DNA of 64,000 nt from Actinomadura oligospora ATCC 43269 (GCF_000518265.1 NZ_JADG01000003.1:248001-312000); one strand, 5' to 3'; numbered from the stretch's first letter, positions 24,016 to 33,130 are shown. Numbers and translations are program-made. The notes: generated by a model not told the origin, from the letters alone.

Positions 24016-25227
24016 ATGGCGCGCATTGATCCCAAGGCGGTGCTCGAGGGGCGGATGCCGGGGCGTCCCCCGGTGGGCCTCCTGCTCGGCCTCACCGTCT
24101 CCTCCCTGTGCGCCCTCATCGCGCTCGGCATCGACGCCATCTACGGCGGCGCCGGGTTCTGGGTCGGGATGATCCTGGCGATCCTCCCGATCCCGCTGCT
24201 GATCGCCCTGGTCCTCACCCTCGACCGGATGGAGCCGGAGCCTCCGCGCGCCCTGGTGTTCTCGTTCATGTGGGGCGCGGGCGTCGCCGTCCTCGGCGCG
24301 CTCGTCCTGAACACCCTCGGCCTGCTCTACATCACCGTCCCGATCTTCGGGGAGGTCAAGGGGCACTTCATCAGCGCCACCTTCGGCGCCCCGGTGATCG
24401 AGGAGTCGCTGAAGGGCGCGGTCCTGTTCGGGCTGCTCTGGTGGCGGCGCAACGAGATCGACGGCTTCGCGGACGGGATCATGTACGCCTGCATGGTCGG
24501 CCTCGGCTTCGCGATGATGGAGAACGTCACCTACTACATGCGGGCGTTCGACCTCGGCGGCACCAAGCAGCTCCAGACCGTGTTCATACTGCGCGGCATC
24601 GTCGCCCCGCTGAGCCACCCGCTGTTCACCTCCATGACCGGCATCGGCGTCGCCTGGGCCGCCACCCACCGGCGCGGACGCATCACCGCGCCGGCCCTCG
24701 GCCTGCTCGGCGCCATGCTCCTGCACGGCCTGTGGAACGGTGCCGCCGCCATGGGCCTCGGCGGCCTCGGCTCGGTCTACGTCCTGGACGCGGTCGTCCT
24801 GGCCGCCCTGCTCACCGTCGTGTTCGTCGAGCGGCACAACACCGTCCAGCGGATCGAGCACATTCTGCCGATGTACGAGCCGACCGGCCTGGTCACGCCC
24901 GCCGACATCCGGATGCTGAAGTCCATCCCGGCGCGCCGGGCCGCCCGCCGGTGGGCCCGCGCGCTCGGCGGACGCGGCGCGGCCAAGGCGATGGAGGACT
25001 ACCAGCTCGCCGCGACCGAGCTCGCCCTGCTGCACAAGCGCGCCGAGCGCGGCGTCGCCGAGCCCCGCTGGTTCGAGGCCCGCCGCGACTCGCTGCTGAG
25101 CCTGATGGGCCTGGCCCGGCAGACGTTCCTGCGCACGGCGCCGCCCGCGCAGCGCCAGGGCCCGCCCTGGGCCGATCCGGGGCCGTCCGGCTTCGTCCCG
25201 CCGCCCGCCCCGGGCCCCTACGGCTGA
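24016..25227 (+). CDS. PrsW-family intramembrane metalloprotease
   Basis: 403 residues. Eight or so membrane segments fill residues 20-275. The PrsW signature is present: FGAPVIEESLKGAVLF with the Glu-Glu pair, GLGFAMMENVTYYM with Glu-Asn, then PLSHPLFTSMTG with His and LLHGLWNG with His. These are the presumed metal ligands. The cytoplasmic tail (about 275-403) is Arg/Ala-rich and ends in a Pro-rich stretch. PrsW proteins cleave membrane anti-sigma factors; no such substrate is encoded nearby. TACGCT ends six bases before the ATG, so a leaderless mRNA is possible. It sits between the two heme A genes. Confidence 0.88.
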   Translation: MARIDPKAVLEGRMPGRPPVGLLLGLTVSSLCALIALGIDAIYGGAGFWVGMILAILPIPLLIALVLTLDRMEPEPPRALVFSFMWGAGVAVLGALVLNTLGLLYITVPIFGEVKGHFISATFGAPVIEESLKGAVLFGLLWWRRNEIDGFADGIMYACMVGLGFAMMENVTYYMRAFDLGGTKQLQTVFILRGIVAPLSHPLFTSMTGIGVAWAATHRRGRITAPALGLLGAMLLHGLWNGAAAMGLGGLGSVYVLDAVVLAALLTVVFVERHNTVQRIEHILPMYEPTGLVTPADIRMLKSIPARRAARRWARALGGRGAAKAMEDYQLAATELALLHKRAERGVAEPRWFEARRDSLLSLMGLARQTFLRTAPPAQRQGPPWADPGPSGFVPPPAPGPYG

Positions 25228-25356
25228 GGGCCGGGCAGAGGCCGCAGGGCGGCCCGCCGGGCGGTCTGGCGGACGGGCCGGTAAGCGAAACGCCCATATA
25301 CGCCTTGGACGGGGGCCGGGTCAAGGCTTCGGGGGCCCGGCCCTACGATGAGGGGC

Positions 25357-26391
25357 GTGGCCGAACGATCCCAGACCGCTGCTGCCCCACGCCCTGCCGA
25401 CCCGCGCCGGTCGCGCAATCCGCTCACCCGGGTGATCGACTCCTTCTGGAACCCGACCCCGGCGTCGCTGCGGCTGCTGGCGCTGCTCGGCGTCATCGGC
25501 AACGCGCTGATCGTCGCGACCGGCGGCGCGGTCCGGGTGACCAAGTCCGGCCTCGGCTGCCCCGACTGGCCCCGGTGCTCGGGCGACAGCCTCGTCCCGA
25601 CGCACAACCCGGCGCACTCGGCCGCCAATATGGCGATCGAGTTCGGCAACCGGATGCTCACCTTCGTGGTGCTGGCGATCGGCGTCCTGGTGTTCGTGGC
25701 GGCGCTGCGGCTGGTCCCGCGCCGCAAGGACCTGGTCTGGTGGGCGCTCGCCCAGCCGATGAGCGTGGTCGCGCAGGCGGTCATCGGCGGCATCGTGGTG
25801 CTGAGCAAGCTGCACCCGGCGGCCGTCGCCCTGCACTTCCTGATCTCGCCGGCGCTGCTGGTCTTCTGCGTGGCCCTGTACGAGCGCTCGGGCGAGGGCG
25901 ACACGGCGCCGGAGCGGATCGTCCGGCCGGTGCTGCGCGGGCTGTCGGCGGTGCTGGCGTCCGCCGCCGCCGTCGTCCTGGTCGCCGGGACGGTCGTCAC
26001 CGGCACCGGCCCGCACGCGGGCGACGACAAGTCCCGCCGCTGGGGCTTCGAGATCGAGGACGTCACGCGCGTGCACAGCGGCCTGGCCTGGATCACCGTC
26101 GGGCTGACCGTCCTGGCCCTGATCGTGGCCTTCCGGACCGGCGCGCCCGCCGCCTACCGCCGCCGCGTGCTCACCCTGGTCGCCATCGAGGTGGCGCAGG
26201 GCGCGCTCGGCTACATCCAGTACTTCATGGGCGTTCCCGGGCCCCTGGTCGTGCTGCACATGCTCGGCGCGGTGCTGCTCTGGATCACCGCCCTGCGCAT
26301 CCTGTTCGCGACCCGCGACCGCGGTTCGATGCCCGCGGCCGAGACGGCGGCCCCGGCCCCGTCCTCCCGCACCGAGCCTCAGCCCGCCTGA
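25357..26391 (+). CDS. ctaA: Heme A synthase (COX15/CtaA)
   Basis: 344-residue, eight-helix membrane protein. Seen are GGAVRVTKSGLGCPDWPRC in the first loop (Cys pair next to the first helix), EFGNRML with a heme His region, SKLHPAAVALHF, VTRVHSGLAW and VLHMLGAVLLW carrying further heme-binding His. It oxidises the C8 methyl of heme O. The GTG at 25357 follows TACGAT with seven bases between, suggesting a leaderless start; an ATG at 25348 would overlap that -10 box. It works with CtaB encoded 1.4 kb upstream. The 129-bp gap before it holds only this promoter. Confidence 0.92.
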   Translation: MAERSQTAAAPRPADPRRSRNPLTRVIDSFWNPTPASLRLLALLGVIGNALIVATGGAVRVTKSGLGCPDWPRCSGDSLVPTHNPAHSAANMAIEFGNRMLTFVVLAIGVLVFVAALRLVPRRKDLVWWALAQPMSVVAQAVIGGIVVLSKLHPAAVALHFLISPALLVFCVALYERSGEGDTAPERIVRPVLRGLSAVLASAAAVVLVAGTVVTGTGPHAGDDKSRRWGFEIEDVTRVHSGLAWITVGLTVLALIVAFRTGAPAAYRRRVLTLVAIEVAQGALGYIQYFMGVPGPLVVLHMLGAVLLWITALRILFATRDRGSMPAAETAAPAPSSRTEPQPA

Positions 26392-26451
26392 ACCGCATGG
26401 TTCTCTGAAGCCAGCCTGGGCTGCGGGGTTCTCCGCTTGGCACGGCACAGG

Positions 26452-26489
26452 CGCAGGCCCCCGTCCGGTCGTCCGGACGGGGGCCTGCG
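26452..26489. terminator. Bidirectional terminator between ctaA and polX
   Basis: Perfect 16-bp stem (26452-26467 with 26474-26489), loop GTCGTC. The convergent genes end at 26391 and 26498, so it can serve both. A short T-run (CTTT) follows on the plus strand. Confidence 0.88.
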
Positions 26490-26497
26490 GCCTTTCG

Positions 26498-28219
26498 TCA
26501 GCCCTTCTTGGCGAGGAACTCGCGGAGGCGGGGGAGCGGCCAGGTGTTGATCACGTCGTCGGGCGTGATCCAGGCGCGCTGGGCGGTGCCGACCGAGAAC
26601 CGGATGTTGCGCATGTCGGCGACCGAGTGCGCGTCGGTGTCGATCGCGAACCTCACGCCAAGCCGGAGCGCCCGGCGGGCCAGGTCGGCGGGCAGGTCGA
26701 GCCGGTCGGGGAACGAATTGACCTCCATCGCCGTCCCGGTGCGGGCGGCGGCGCGGAACACCTCGTCCCAGTCGGCGTCGACCGGGGCGCGGCGGCCGAG
26801 GGACCGGGCCGTGGGGTGGCCGATCACGTGGACGTGCGGGTTCTCGCACGCGGTGATCAGGCGGCGGGTCACCTCCTCGCGGCTCTGGGTGAAGTGCGAG
26901 TGGACGGACGCCACGCACACGTCGAAGCCCTCGAGGAAGTCGGCGTCCCAGTCGACCGAGCCGTCCGGGCCGATGTTCAGCTCGGTCCCGTGCAGGATCA
27001 CCAGGTCCGGGTACTGCTTCTGGAGCTCCCGGACGCGCTCGCGCTGGGCGAGCATCTTCTCGTCGGTCATCCGCTGCATGACCAGGTCGGGCGCGTGATC
27101 GGTGACCGCGTAGTACTCCAGGCCCCGCGCGGCGGCGGCCTTGACCATCTCCTCCAGGGAGGCGACGCCGTCGGTGAGGTCGGTGTGGGTGTGCAGGTCG
27201 CCGCGCAGGTCGTCCACCTGGACGAGCCGGGGGAGCTCGTCCTTCCGCGCGGCCTCGATCTCGCCGGTGTCCTCGCGCAGCGGCGGCGGGATCCAGGGCA
27301 GGCCGAGCCGCCGGTACACCTCGTCCTCGGTCTCGGACACCACCAGCTCGCCGGACTCGACGTCGAACAGGCCGTACTCCGACAGCTTCAGCCCGGCCCG
27401 GACGGCCATCTCGCGCGTGCGGATGTTGTGCGCCTGCGACCCGGTGAAGTACTGGAGCGCCGCGCCCCACGACTCCGGCGGGACGACCCGCAGGTCGACC
27501 TGGAGGCCGCGGGAGGTGCGCACCGAGGTCTTCTTGTCGCCGCTCCCGATGATCTCGGTGACGAACGGCAGCTCCTTGAACGCCTCCATGATCGGGTGCG
27601 GATCGTCCGAGGCGACCAGGACGTCCACGTCGCCGATGGTCTCGCGCCACCGCCGCAGCGACCCGGTGTACTGGCACCGCTCCACGCCCGGCAGCCCGGA
27701 GATCGCCGCGACGACGTCGTCGGCGAGCCCGCTCGCGACGTCGATCAGGGCGCGGTCACCGGTCTGCGACAGCAACTCGATGCCGTGCAGGATGTTCTCC
27801 ACCGACTTCGGGCCGAAGCCCTTGACGCCCTTGAGTCGCTCCTTGCCGATCGCCTCCGACAGCTCGGCGACCGAGGAGATGCCCAGCTCGTCGTACAGCT
27901 GGTAGGCGCGCTTCGGGCCGAGCGTCGGGATCTCGGTCAGCGCCCGGACCCCCGCGGGGATCTGGGCGCGCAGGTCCTCCACCTGCCGGATCGTGCCGGT
28001 TTGGTTGAAGTCGAGCAGCTTCTTGGCGATCGCCTCGCCGACCGTCGGGATCTTCCGCAGGCCGGGGAGGCCGAGGCCGGAGATGTCGTCCGGGAAGCCC
28101 TCGACCGCCCGGGCGGCCTTCTCGTAGGCCCGGATCTTGAAGGCGTCACCGCCGGTGATGGACAGCAGGTCGGCGAGCTCCCGTAGCAGCTCGGCGGCCT
28201 CCTCGTTCGCGCGTGCCAT
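26498..28219 (-). CDS. polX: DNA polymerase/3'-5' exonuclease PolX
   Basis: 573 residues. The N-terminal pol-beta 8-kDa-like HhH region (about 1-75) and a second HhH (ALTEIPTLGPKRA) are followed by the nucleotidyltransferase active site YTGSLRRWRETIGDVDVLVA (about 190-210), with the metal Asp pair, and VDLRVVPP. The C-terminal PHP domain (about 340-573) has DLHTHTDLTDG, TDHAPD, HGTELNIGPDG, VHSHF, GHPTAR and DTDAHS, a full set of metal ligands. It is a family-X repair polymerase with PHP exonuclease/AP-endonuclease activity. Monocistronic, convergent with ctaA. Confidence 0.95.
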   Translation of the reverse strand: MARANEEAAELLRELADLLSITGGDAFKIRAYEKAARAVEGFPDDISGLGLPGLRKIPTVGEAIAKKLLDFNQTGTIRQVEDLRAQIPAGVRALTEIPTLGPKRAYQLYDELGISSVAELSEAIGKERLKGVKGFGPKSVENILHGIELLSQTGDRALIDVASGLADDVVAAISGLPGVERCQYTGSLRRWRETIGDVDVLVASDDPHPIMEAFKELPFVTEIIGSGDKKTSVRTSRGLQVDLRVVPPESWGAALQYFTGSQAHNIRTREMAVRAGLKLSEYGLFDVESGELVVSETEDEVYRRLGLPWIPPPLREDTGEIEAARKDELPRLVQVDDLRGDLHTHTDLTDGVASLEEMVKAAAARGLEYYAVTDHAPDLVMQRMTDEKMLAQRERVRELQKQYPDLVILHGTELNIGPDGSVDWDADFLEGFDVCVASVHSHFTQSREEVTRRLITACENPHVHVIGHPTARSLGRRAPVDADWDEVFRAAARTGTAMEVNSFPDRLDLPADLARRALRLGVRFAIDTDAHSVADMRNIRFSVGTAQRAWITPDDVINTWPLPRLREFLAKKG

Positions 28220-28319
28220 ACCGGCAGCCTACGAGGCGCCTACGACAGAACACGGGCCGGGCGGGCCACGATCCGCCCGCCCGATCGGGCGACAGGATCA
28301 GCCGAGCGGCGCGACAGGG

Positions 28320-29159
28320 TCAGCGGAGCGGGGCGACGGGGCCGTCCGGCTGCTCGGTGCGCCCTCGGACGACGGCCTCGGCGATCTCCCCGGCGCGCTC
28401 GTCGGAGTAGGCGCGGAACCCGTCCGCGGTCACCACGGCCAGCGAGGGGTAGATCCGCCGGGACGTGTCGGGCCCGCCGGTCGCCGAGTCGTCGTCGGCG
28501 GCGTCGTACAGCGCCTGGACGGCGACCAGGGCGGCCTCGTCCTCGGTCAGGTCGTCCCGGTACAGCTTCTTCAGCGCGCCCGAGGCGTACGGCGAGCCGG
28601 AGCCGTCCGCGTGGTAGCGGCGCACCTCGGTCGGCGCGCCGGTCACGTCGTAGGAGTAGATGCGTCCGACGCCGTCGTCGAGGTCCCAGCCCGCGAGCAG
28701 CGGCACGACCGCGAGGCCCTGCAGCGCCGCCGCCAGGTTCGCCTGGACGACCGCGCCGAGCCGCCGCGCCTTGCCCGGCAGCGACAGCGGGACGGTCTCC
28801 ATCTTCTCGTAGTGCTCCAGCTCCACCTGGAACAGCCGGACCATGTCCATCGCCAGGCCGACCGTCCCGGCGAACGCGACCACCGAGTGGTCGTCGCCGC
28901 GCTGGACCTTGTTCAGCTCCCGGTAGGCGATCTGGTGCCCCTGCGTGGCACGGCGGTCGCCCGCCATCAGCACCCCGCCGGGGAAGGTGAGCGCGAGGAC
29001 CGTGGTGCCGTGCGGCAGGTCCAGCGGGCGCGCGGCCTCGGGCGTCCGGTTCACCGGCAGCAGCTCGGGCGCGTGCAGGCGCAGGAAGTCCACGAACGAC
29101 GCCTGTCCCGCCTCGAAGAACTCGGGCGGCAACCCCTGCTCGTCGTTCAGGCCGGTCAC
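28320..29159 (-). CDS. Proteasome beta subunit (PrcB-like), no alpha partner nearby
   Basis: 279 residues. A propeptide of about 52 residues ends in PHG; the mature chain begins TTVLALTFPGGVLMAGDRRA. Counting from Thr1, Asp17 and Lys33 (ELNKVQRGD) are in place, and GSGSPYASGALKKLY and DDDSATGGPD match PrcB. It is therefore a complete, probably active N-terminal-nucleophile hydrolase. In actinobacteria prcB normally precedes prcA beside pup and dop. Here polX and an EamA exporter are the neighbours and no prcA or pup is seen, so this is probably a second copy. The GTG at 29159 has GAGAGGAG six bases upstream. Confidence 0.88.
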   Translation of the reverse strand: MTGLNDEQGLPPEFFEAGQASFVDFLRLHAPELLPVNRTPEAARPLDLPHGTTVLALTFPGGVLMAGDRRATQGHQIAYRELNKVQRGDDHSVVAFAGTVGLAMDMVRLFQVELEHYEKMETVPLSLPGKARRLGAVVQANLAAALQGLAVVPLLAGWDLDDGVGRIYSYDVTGAPTEVRRYHADGSGSPYASGALKKLYRDDLTEDEAALVAVQALYDAADDDSATGGPDTSRRIYPSLAVVTADGFRAYSDERAGEIAEAVVRGRTEQPDGPVAPLR

Positions 29160-29261
29160 GGCGGCTCCTCTCGCTCTCGTCGGGACGCCGGGTCCGTCCC
29201 GAGATCGATCCTTGCACGCTACCGCGCGCCCCGCCACATCACGCCCTCGCCGGGCGCCGGG

Positions 29262-30197
29262 TCAGGGTTGGGGGGTTTCGGGCGGGGGCTTCTCGCCGAG
29301 GGTGGCGCCCGCGCAGGCGGCCATGACGCAGACGATCGCCACCCACTGGAGGCCGGACAGGACCTCGCCGAGGAGGACGACGCCGACCAGGGCGGCGACG
29401 GCCGGTTCGAGGCTCATCAGGATGCCGAACACGCGCGCGGGCATGCGGCGCAGCGCCTCGAGCTCCAGCGAGTAGGGGATCACCGACGACATCAGGCCGA
29501 CGCCCAGGCCGAGCAGCAGCAGCCGCGGGTCGAGGAGCTTCGCGCCGCCGGTCGCGATGCCGACCGGGAGCATCGCTGCGGTCGCGACGATGCTGGCCAG
29601 GGCGAGGCCGGTGGAGCCGGAGAAACGGCGTCCGGTGGCGGCGCTGAGGAGGATGTAGAGGGCCCAGCCGACGCCCGCGAGCAGCGCGAAGCCGATGCCG
29701 ACCAGGTCGGTGGCGCTGCCGCTGCCGCGTGCCAGGAGCAGCACGCCGCCGGCGGCCAGGGCCGTCCACAGCAGGTCGCGCGGACGCCGGGACGCGAACA
29801 CCGCGACCGCCAGCGGCCCGAGGAACTCGATCGTGACCGCGACGCCCAGCGGGATCCGGGAGAACGACTGGTAGATCGCGAAGTTCATCAGGCCGAGCGT
29901 CAGGCCGAAGCCCGCCGCGACCGCCAGGTTGCGCCGCGAGTGGTCGCGCAGGATCGTCCGCAGCGCCCTGCGCGCCACGAACGCCAGGACGACCGCGGAG
30001 GTGACCAGCCGCAGCAGGACCAGCGCGGCGGGCGGCAGCTGCCCGAACAGGTGCTTGGCGATGCCCGCCCCGACCTGCAGCGACAGGATGCCGAGCAGGA
30101 TCAGCGCGGGCGGCGGGACGGCGCCGAGCGAGAAGCGGGCGGCGCGGCTCGCGCCACCCGCCGGAAGGGCCGAACCGGGGGCTTCGGCGAGGGCCAA
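29262..30197 (-). CDS. EamA/RhtA-type DMT-family exporter
   Basis: 311 residues with ten predicted helices in two EamA halves. RhtA-like motifs include SFSRIPLGVAVTIEFLGPLA and, in the second half, VIPYSLELEALRRMP followed by FGILMSLEPAVAALVG. Such carriers export threonine, homoserine or related metabolites. The start is a TTG at 30197, with GGAG seven bases upstream inside the end of the preceding permease gene, so it is coupled to the ABC exporter. Confidence 0.88.
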   Translation of the reverse strand: MALAEAPGSALPAGGASRAARFSLGAVPPPALILLGILSLQVGAGIAKHLFGQLPPAALVLLRLVTSAVVLAFVARRALRTILRDHSRRNLAVAAGFGLTLGLMNFAIYQSFSRIPLGVAVTIEFLGPLAVAVFASRRPRDLLWTALAAGGVLLLARGSGSATDLVGIGFALLAGVGWALYILLSAATGRRFSGSTGLALASIVATAAMLPVGIATGGAKLLDPRLLLLGLGVGLMSSVIPYSLELEALRRMPARVFGILMSLEPAVAALVGVVLLGEVLSGLQWVAIVCVMAACAGATLGEKPPPETPQP

Positions 30198-30201
30198 CGG
30201 A

Positions 30202-31008
30202 CTACTCCCAGCGGAAGAAACGGGCGGCGAGGGCGAGACCGGCGACGGCCCACACCGCGAGGACGATCAGGGGCTTGCCGGGCAGCGTCGCGCCGTGCTG
30301 CAGGACCTGCCGCAGCCCGCCCGCGAGCGCGGAGATCGGCAGCAGCTCCAGCGCGGCGCGCACCCCGTTGGGGAACTTGGTCAGCGGGAACACCACCCCG
30401 CCGACCGCGAGCAGCAGGATGTAGACCAGGTTCGCGGCGGCGAGGGTCGCCTCGGCGCGCAGCGTCCCGGCCATGAGCAGCCCGAACCCGCTGAACGCGG
30501 CGGTGCCGAGCAGCAGCAGGACGACCACGGAGAACGGGTCGCCGTGCGGGTGCCAGCCGAGCGCCAGCGCGACCGCGCCGATCACGACGGCCTGCAGGAT
30601 CTCCACGAGGACGACCGTGAGGGTCTTGGCGGCGATCAGCCCGGCCCGGGGCAGCGGCGTCGCGCCGAGCCGCTTGAGCACGCCGTAGCGGCGTTCGAAG
30701 CCGGTGCCGATGGCCTGGCCGGTGAACGCGGTCGACATGACCGCGAGGGCCAGGACGCCGGGTGCGAGGAAGTCGACCCGGTCGCCCGGCCCGAGGTCGA
30801 GCAGGGACGTGGCGGAGAACAGCGTCAGCAGGACGACCGGGATGATCAGCGTGAGCAGCAGCTGCTCGCCGTTGCGCAGCAGCGCGCGCAGCTCGTAGCC
30901 GGTCTGCGCGGCGATCATCCGGGGCAGCGCGACGGCGCCCGGGGCGGGCGTCAGGTCGAGCCGTCCGGCGGCGGTGGCCTCGGTGGTGGTCTCGGCGGAG
31001 GTGGTCAC
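30202..31008 (-). CDS. ABC-2 exporter permease (DrrB-like)
   Basis: 268 residues with six helices after a 30-residue N-terminal tail. GTGFERRYGVLKRLGATPLPR is the conserved cytoplasmic loop of DrrB/NodJ-type permeases and NLVYILLLAVGGVVFPLTKFP the late helix. The GTG overlaps the ATPase stop by four bases. The pair should export a hydrophobic drug or metabolite; no biosynthetic genes are near. Confidence 0.88.
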   Translation of the reverse strand: MTTSAETTTEATAAGRLDLTPAPGAVALPRMIAAQTGYELRALLRNGEQLLLTLIIPVVLLTLFSATSLLDLGPGDRVDFLAPGVLALAVMSTAFTGQAIGTGFERRYGVLKRLGATPLPRAGLIAAKTLTVVLVEILQAVVIGAVALALGWHPHGDPFSVVVLLLLGTAAFSGFGLLMAGTLRAEATLAAANLVYILLLAVGGVVFPLTKFPNGVRAALELLPISALAGGLRQVLQHGATLPGKPLIVLAVWAVAGLALAARFFRWE

Positions 31009-31949
31009 GAGCGCAGCTCCCGTCCGGTCAGCTCAAGGAAGACGTCCTCGAGGGTGCGGCGCTCGATCCGCAGGTCCTCGGCGAGGACGCCGTGCGAGGC
31101 GCACCAGGCCGTCACGGTGGCCAGCAGCTCGGGGCCGACCTCGCCCTCGACGAGGTAGTGCCCGGAGGGCGACTCCTTGGCGGCGCTGCCCACCGGGAGC
31201 GCCGCCAGCAGCTCGTCCAGGCCGAGGCCGGGACGGGCGCGGAAGCGCAGCTGCCGCTCGGCGCCGGTCAGCTCGGCGGGGGAGCCCTGCGCGACGACCC
31301 GGCCGTGGTCGACGATCACCACGTGGTCGGCGAGCCGCTCGGCCTCCTCCATGTAGTGCGTGGTCAGCACCACCGACACCCCGGCGTCGCGGAGCCCCGC
31401 GACCAGGTCCCAGGTGGCGTGCCGGGCCTGCGGGTCGAGCCCGGTGGTCGGCTCGTCCAGGAAGACCAGCTCGGGGCGTCCGACGATGGCGAGGGCCAGC
31501 GAGAGGCGCTGCTGCTGCCCGCCGGACAGCCGCCGGTACGGGGTGCGGGCGTGGCCGGTGAGGCCGAGCCGTTCCAGAAGCGCTTCCGGGTCGAGGGGGT
31601 TCGCGTGGAACGCGGCGACGAGCTTGAGGAACTCGCCGGCCTTCGCGGTGCCGGGGACGCCGCCGGACTGCGGCATCACGCCGACGCGCGGCTTGAGCGC
31701 CCTGGCGTCGGCGACGGGGTCGAGGCCGAGGACGCGGACGGTGCCGGAGTCGGCGCGCCGGAAGCCCTCGCAGATCTCGATCGTGGTGGTCTTGCCCGCG
31801 CCGTTCGGGCCGAGCAGCGCGGTGATCTCGCCGCGCGCGGCCCCGAAGGACGACCCGTCCACCGCGGTCTTCGCGCCGTACCGCTTGACCAGCCCGTCGA
31901 TCCGGACCGCGCTGCCGGATGTGGTGGTGTCGTCTCCGGGGGGTGCCAT
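31005..31949 (-). CDS. ABC exporter ATP-binding protein (DrrA-like)
   Basis: 314 residues. Walker A is GPNGAGKTTTIE, the signature RLSGGQQQR, Walker B LVFLDEPTTGLDPQ, then the His switch TTHYMEEAE. The C-terminal domain of about 80 residues fits the DrrA/CcmA type. The ATG at 31949 is preceded by TAAACT and then CGGGGGC, so either a leaderless start or a short GGGGG ribosome site is possible. First gene of a three-gene operon with the permease and the EamA exporter, divergent from the atpG paralogue. Confidence 0.9.
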   Translation of the reverse strand: MAPPGDDTTTSGSAVRIDGLVKRYGAKTAVDGSSFGAARGEITALLGPNGAGKTTTIEICEGFRRADSGTVRVLGLDPVADARALKPRVGVMPQSGGVPGTAKAGEFLKLVAAFHANPLDPEALLERLGLTGHARTPYRRLSGGQQQRLSLALAIVGRPELVFLDEPTTGLDPQARHATWDLVAGLRDAGVSVVLTTHYMEEAERLADHVVIVDHGRVVAQGSPAELTGAERQLRFRARPGLGLDELLAALPVGSAAKESPSGHYLVEGEVGPELLATVTAWCASHGVLAEDLRIERRTLEDVFLELTGRELRS

Positions 31950-32196
31950 GCCCCCGAGTTTATGACCGGCCCTTCCACGTTCCGGCCCGGGATGCCCGTG
32001 CCGCGCCGTGACGGTCGCCACGTCCGCGTTCCGGCGGCTCTCCGGAGCCCGCCCACGGCCGCGGACGCCCCTGCGGACGCCCCTGCGGGCGGCCCGCGCG
32101 ACGGGGACGCAGGTCGGTGAAAGTCCCGACAAAGCTTCGGTGATGGGACGGTCCGTCGGCGCGGGGGAGGCCGGGGCCGGTGGCAGCGTGACGGTC

Positions 32197-33105
32197 ATGG
32201 CCGCTCAGCTGCGTCAACTGCGCAACCGCATCCGCTCGGTGAAGTCCACGGCGAAGATCACCCGGGCCCAGGAACTGATCGCCGCCGCGCGGATCTCGCA
32301 GGCGCAGCTGCGGCTGTTCCAGGCCATGCCGTACGCGCGGCAGGTGACGCGGGCCGTCGAGGCGCTGATCGGCCACCACGTCCACATGGACCACGCGCTG
32401 CTGAACGAGGCCCCCGACACCTCGCGGGTCGCGCTGCTGGTGGTGACCAGCGACCGCGGGTTCTGCGGCGCGTTCAACAACAACGCGATCAAGCAGGGCG
32501 AGGCGCTGATGGCGCGGCTGCGCGAGCAGGACGCCGAGCCCGTCCTGTACGTGTGCGGGCAGCGGGGGATCGACCACTTCCGGTTCAAGGGCGTGCCGGT
32601 CGAGCGCTCCTGGCACGGCGACTCCGGGCGGCCCGACTACGCGACCACCGCCGAGATCGGGCAGACGCTGCTGGAGGCGTTCGACCTTCCGACCAGGGAG
32701 GGCGGCGTCGGCGGGGTGCACGTCGTCTACACCGAGTTCGTGTCGATGCTGTCGCAGCGGGTGGCCGTCCGGCGGGTCCTGCCCCTGGAGATCGAGGAGG
32801 TGGAGGAGGGGGAGGCCGAGGCGCGGGCGGAGTCGGCCTACGAGTTCGAGCCGGATCCGCTCCTGCTGCTGGACGGGCTGCTCCGGCAGTACGTCCACGG
32901 CCGCCTCTGGCACATGCGGCTGGAGTCGGCCGCCGCCGAGCACGCCGCCCGCCGGGCCGCGATGATGTCGGCCACCGACAACGCCATCGAGTTGATCGAG
33001 AGGCTCACCCGGCAGGCCAACGAGGCCCGCCAGGAGGAGATCACGATGGAGATCACCGAGATCGTCGCGGGTGCGAACGCGCTCGGGGCCGGCCGGAGCG
33101 ACTGA
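32197..33105 (+). CDS. Orphan F1-type ATP synthase gamma-subunit paralogue
   Basis: 302 residues, full length for AtpG. The N-terminal helix is MAAQLRQLRNRIRSVKSTAK followed by ITRAQELIAAARI; the Rossmann-like middle has VVTSDRGFCGAFNNNAIKQG; the C-terminal helix has MMSATDNAIELIERLTRQAN and EITEIVAGANAL. Both ends of the rotor coiled coil are thus conserved. No other atp gene is present: neighbours are an ABC exporter and a DUF3040 gene. The real atp operon should be elsewhere, making this a second gamma. An acidic Glu-rich insert (EIEEVEEGEAEAR) near residue 205 is unusual. The start is uncertain: GTG at 32188 or ATG at 32197, neither with a clean ribosome site. Confidence 0.82.
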   Translation: MAAQLRQLRNRIRSVKSTAKITRAQELIAAARISQAQLRLFQAMPYARQVTRAVEALIGHHVHMDHALLNEAPDTSRVALLVVTSDRGFCGAFNNNAIKQGEALMARLREQDAEPVLYVCGQRGIDHFRFKGVPVERSWHGDSGRPDYATTAEIGQTLLEAFDLPTREGGVGGVHVVYTEFVSMLSQRVAVRRVLPLEIEEVEEGEAEARAESAYEFEPDPLLLLDGLLRQYVHGRLWHMRLESAAAEHAARRAAMMSATDNAIELIERLTRQANEARQEEITMEITEIVAGANALGAGRSD

Positions 33106-33130
33106 GCCGCCCGAGGCCCCGAGGCGAGGG

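Noticed and set aside
29262-31949. Drug-type ABC exporter and EamA exporter as part of a biosynthetic cluster
   Set aside because: No biosynthetic enzymes are near; neighbours are polX, a proteasome subunit and an ATP synthase subunit.
32060-32085. Short tandem GCGGACGCCCCT duplication upstream of the atpG paralogue
   Set aside because: Two copies only, in simple GC-rich DNA; no link to a promoter or start could be made.
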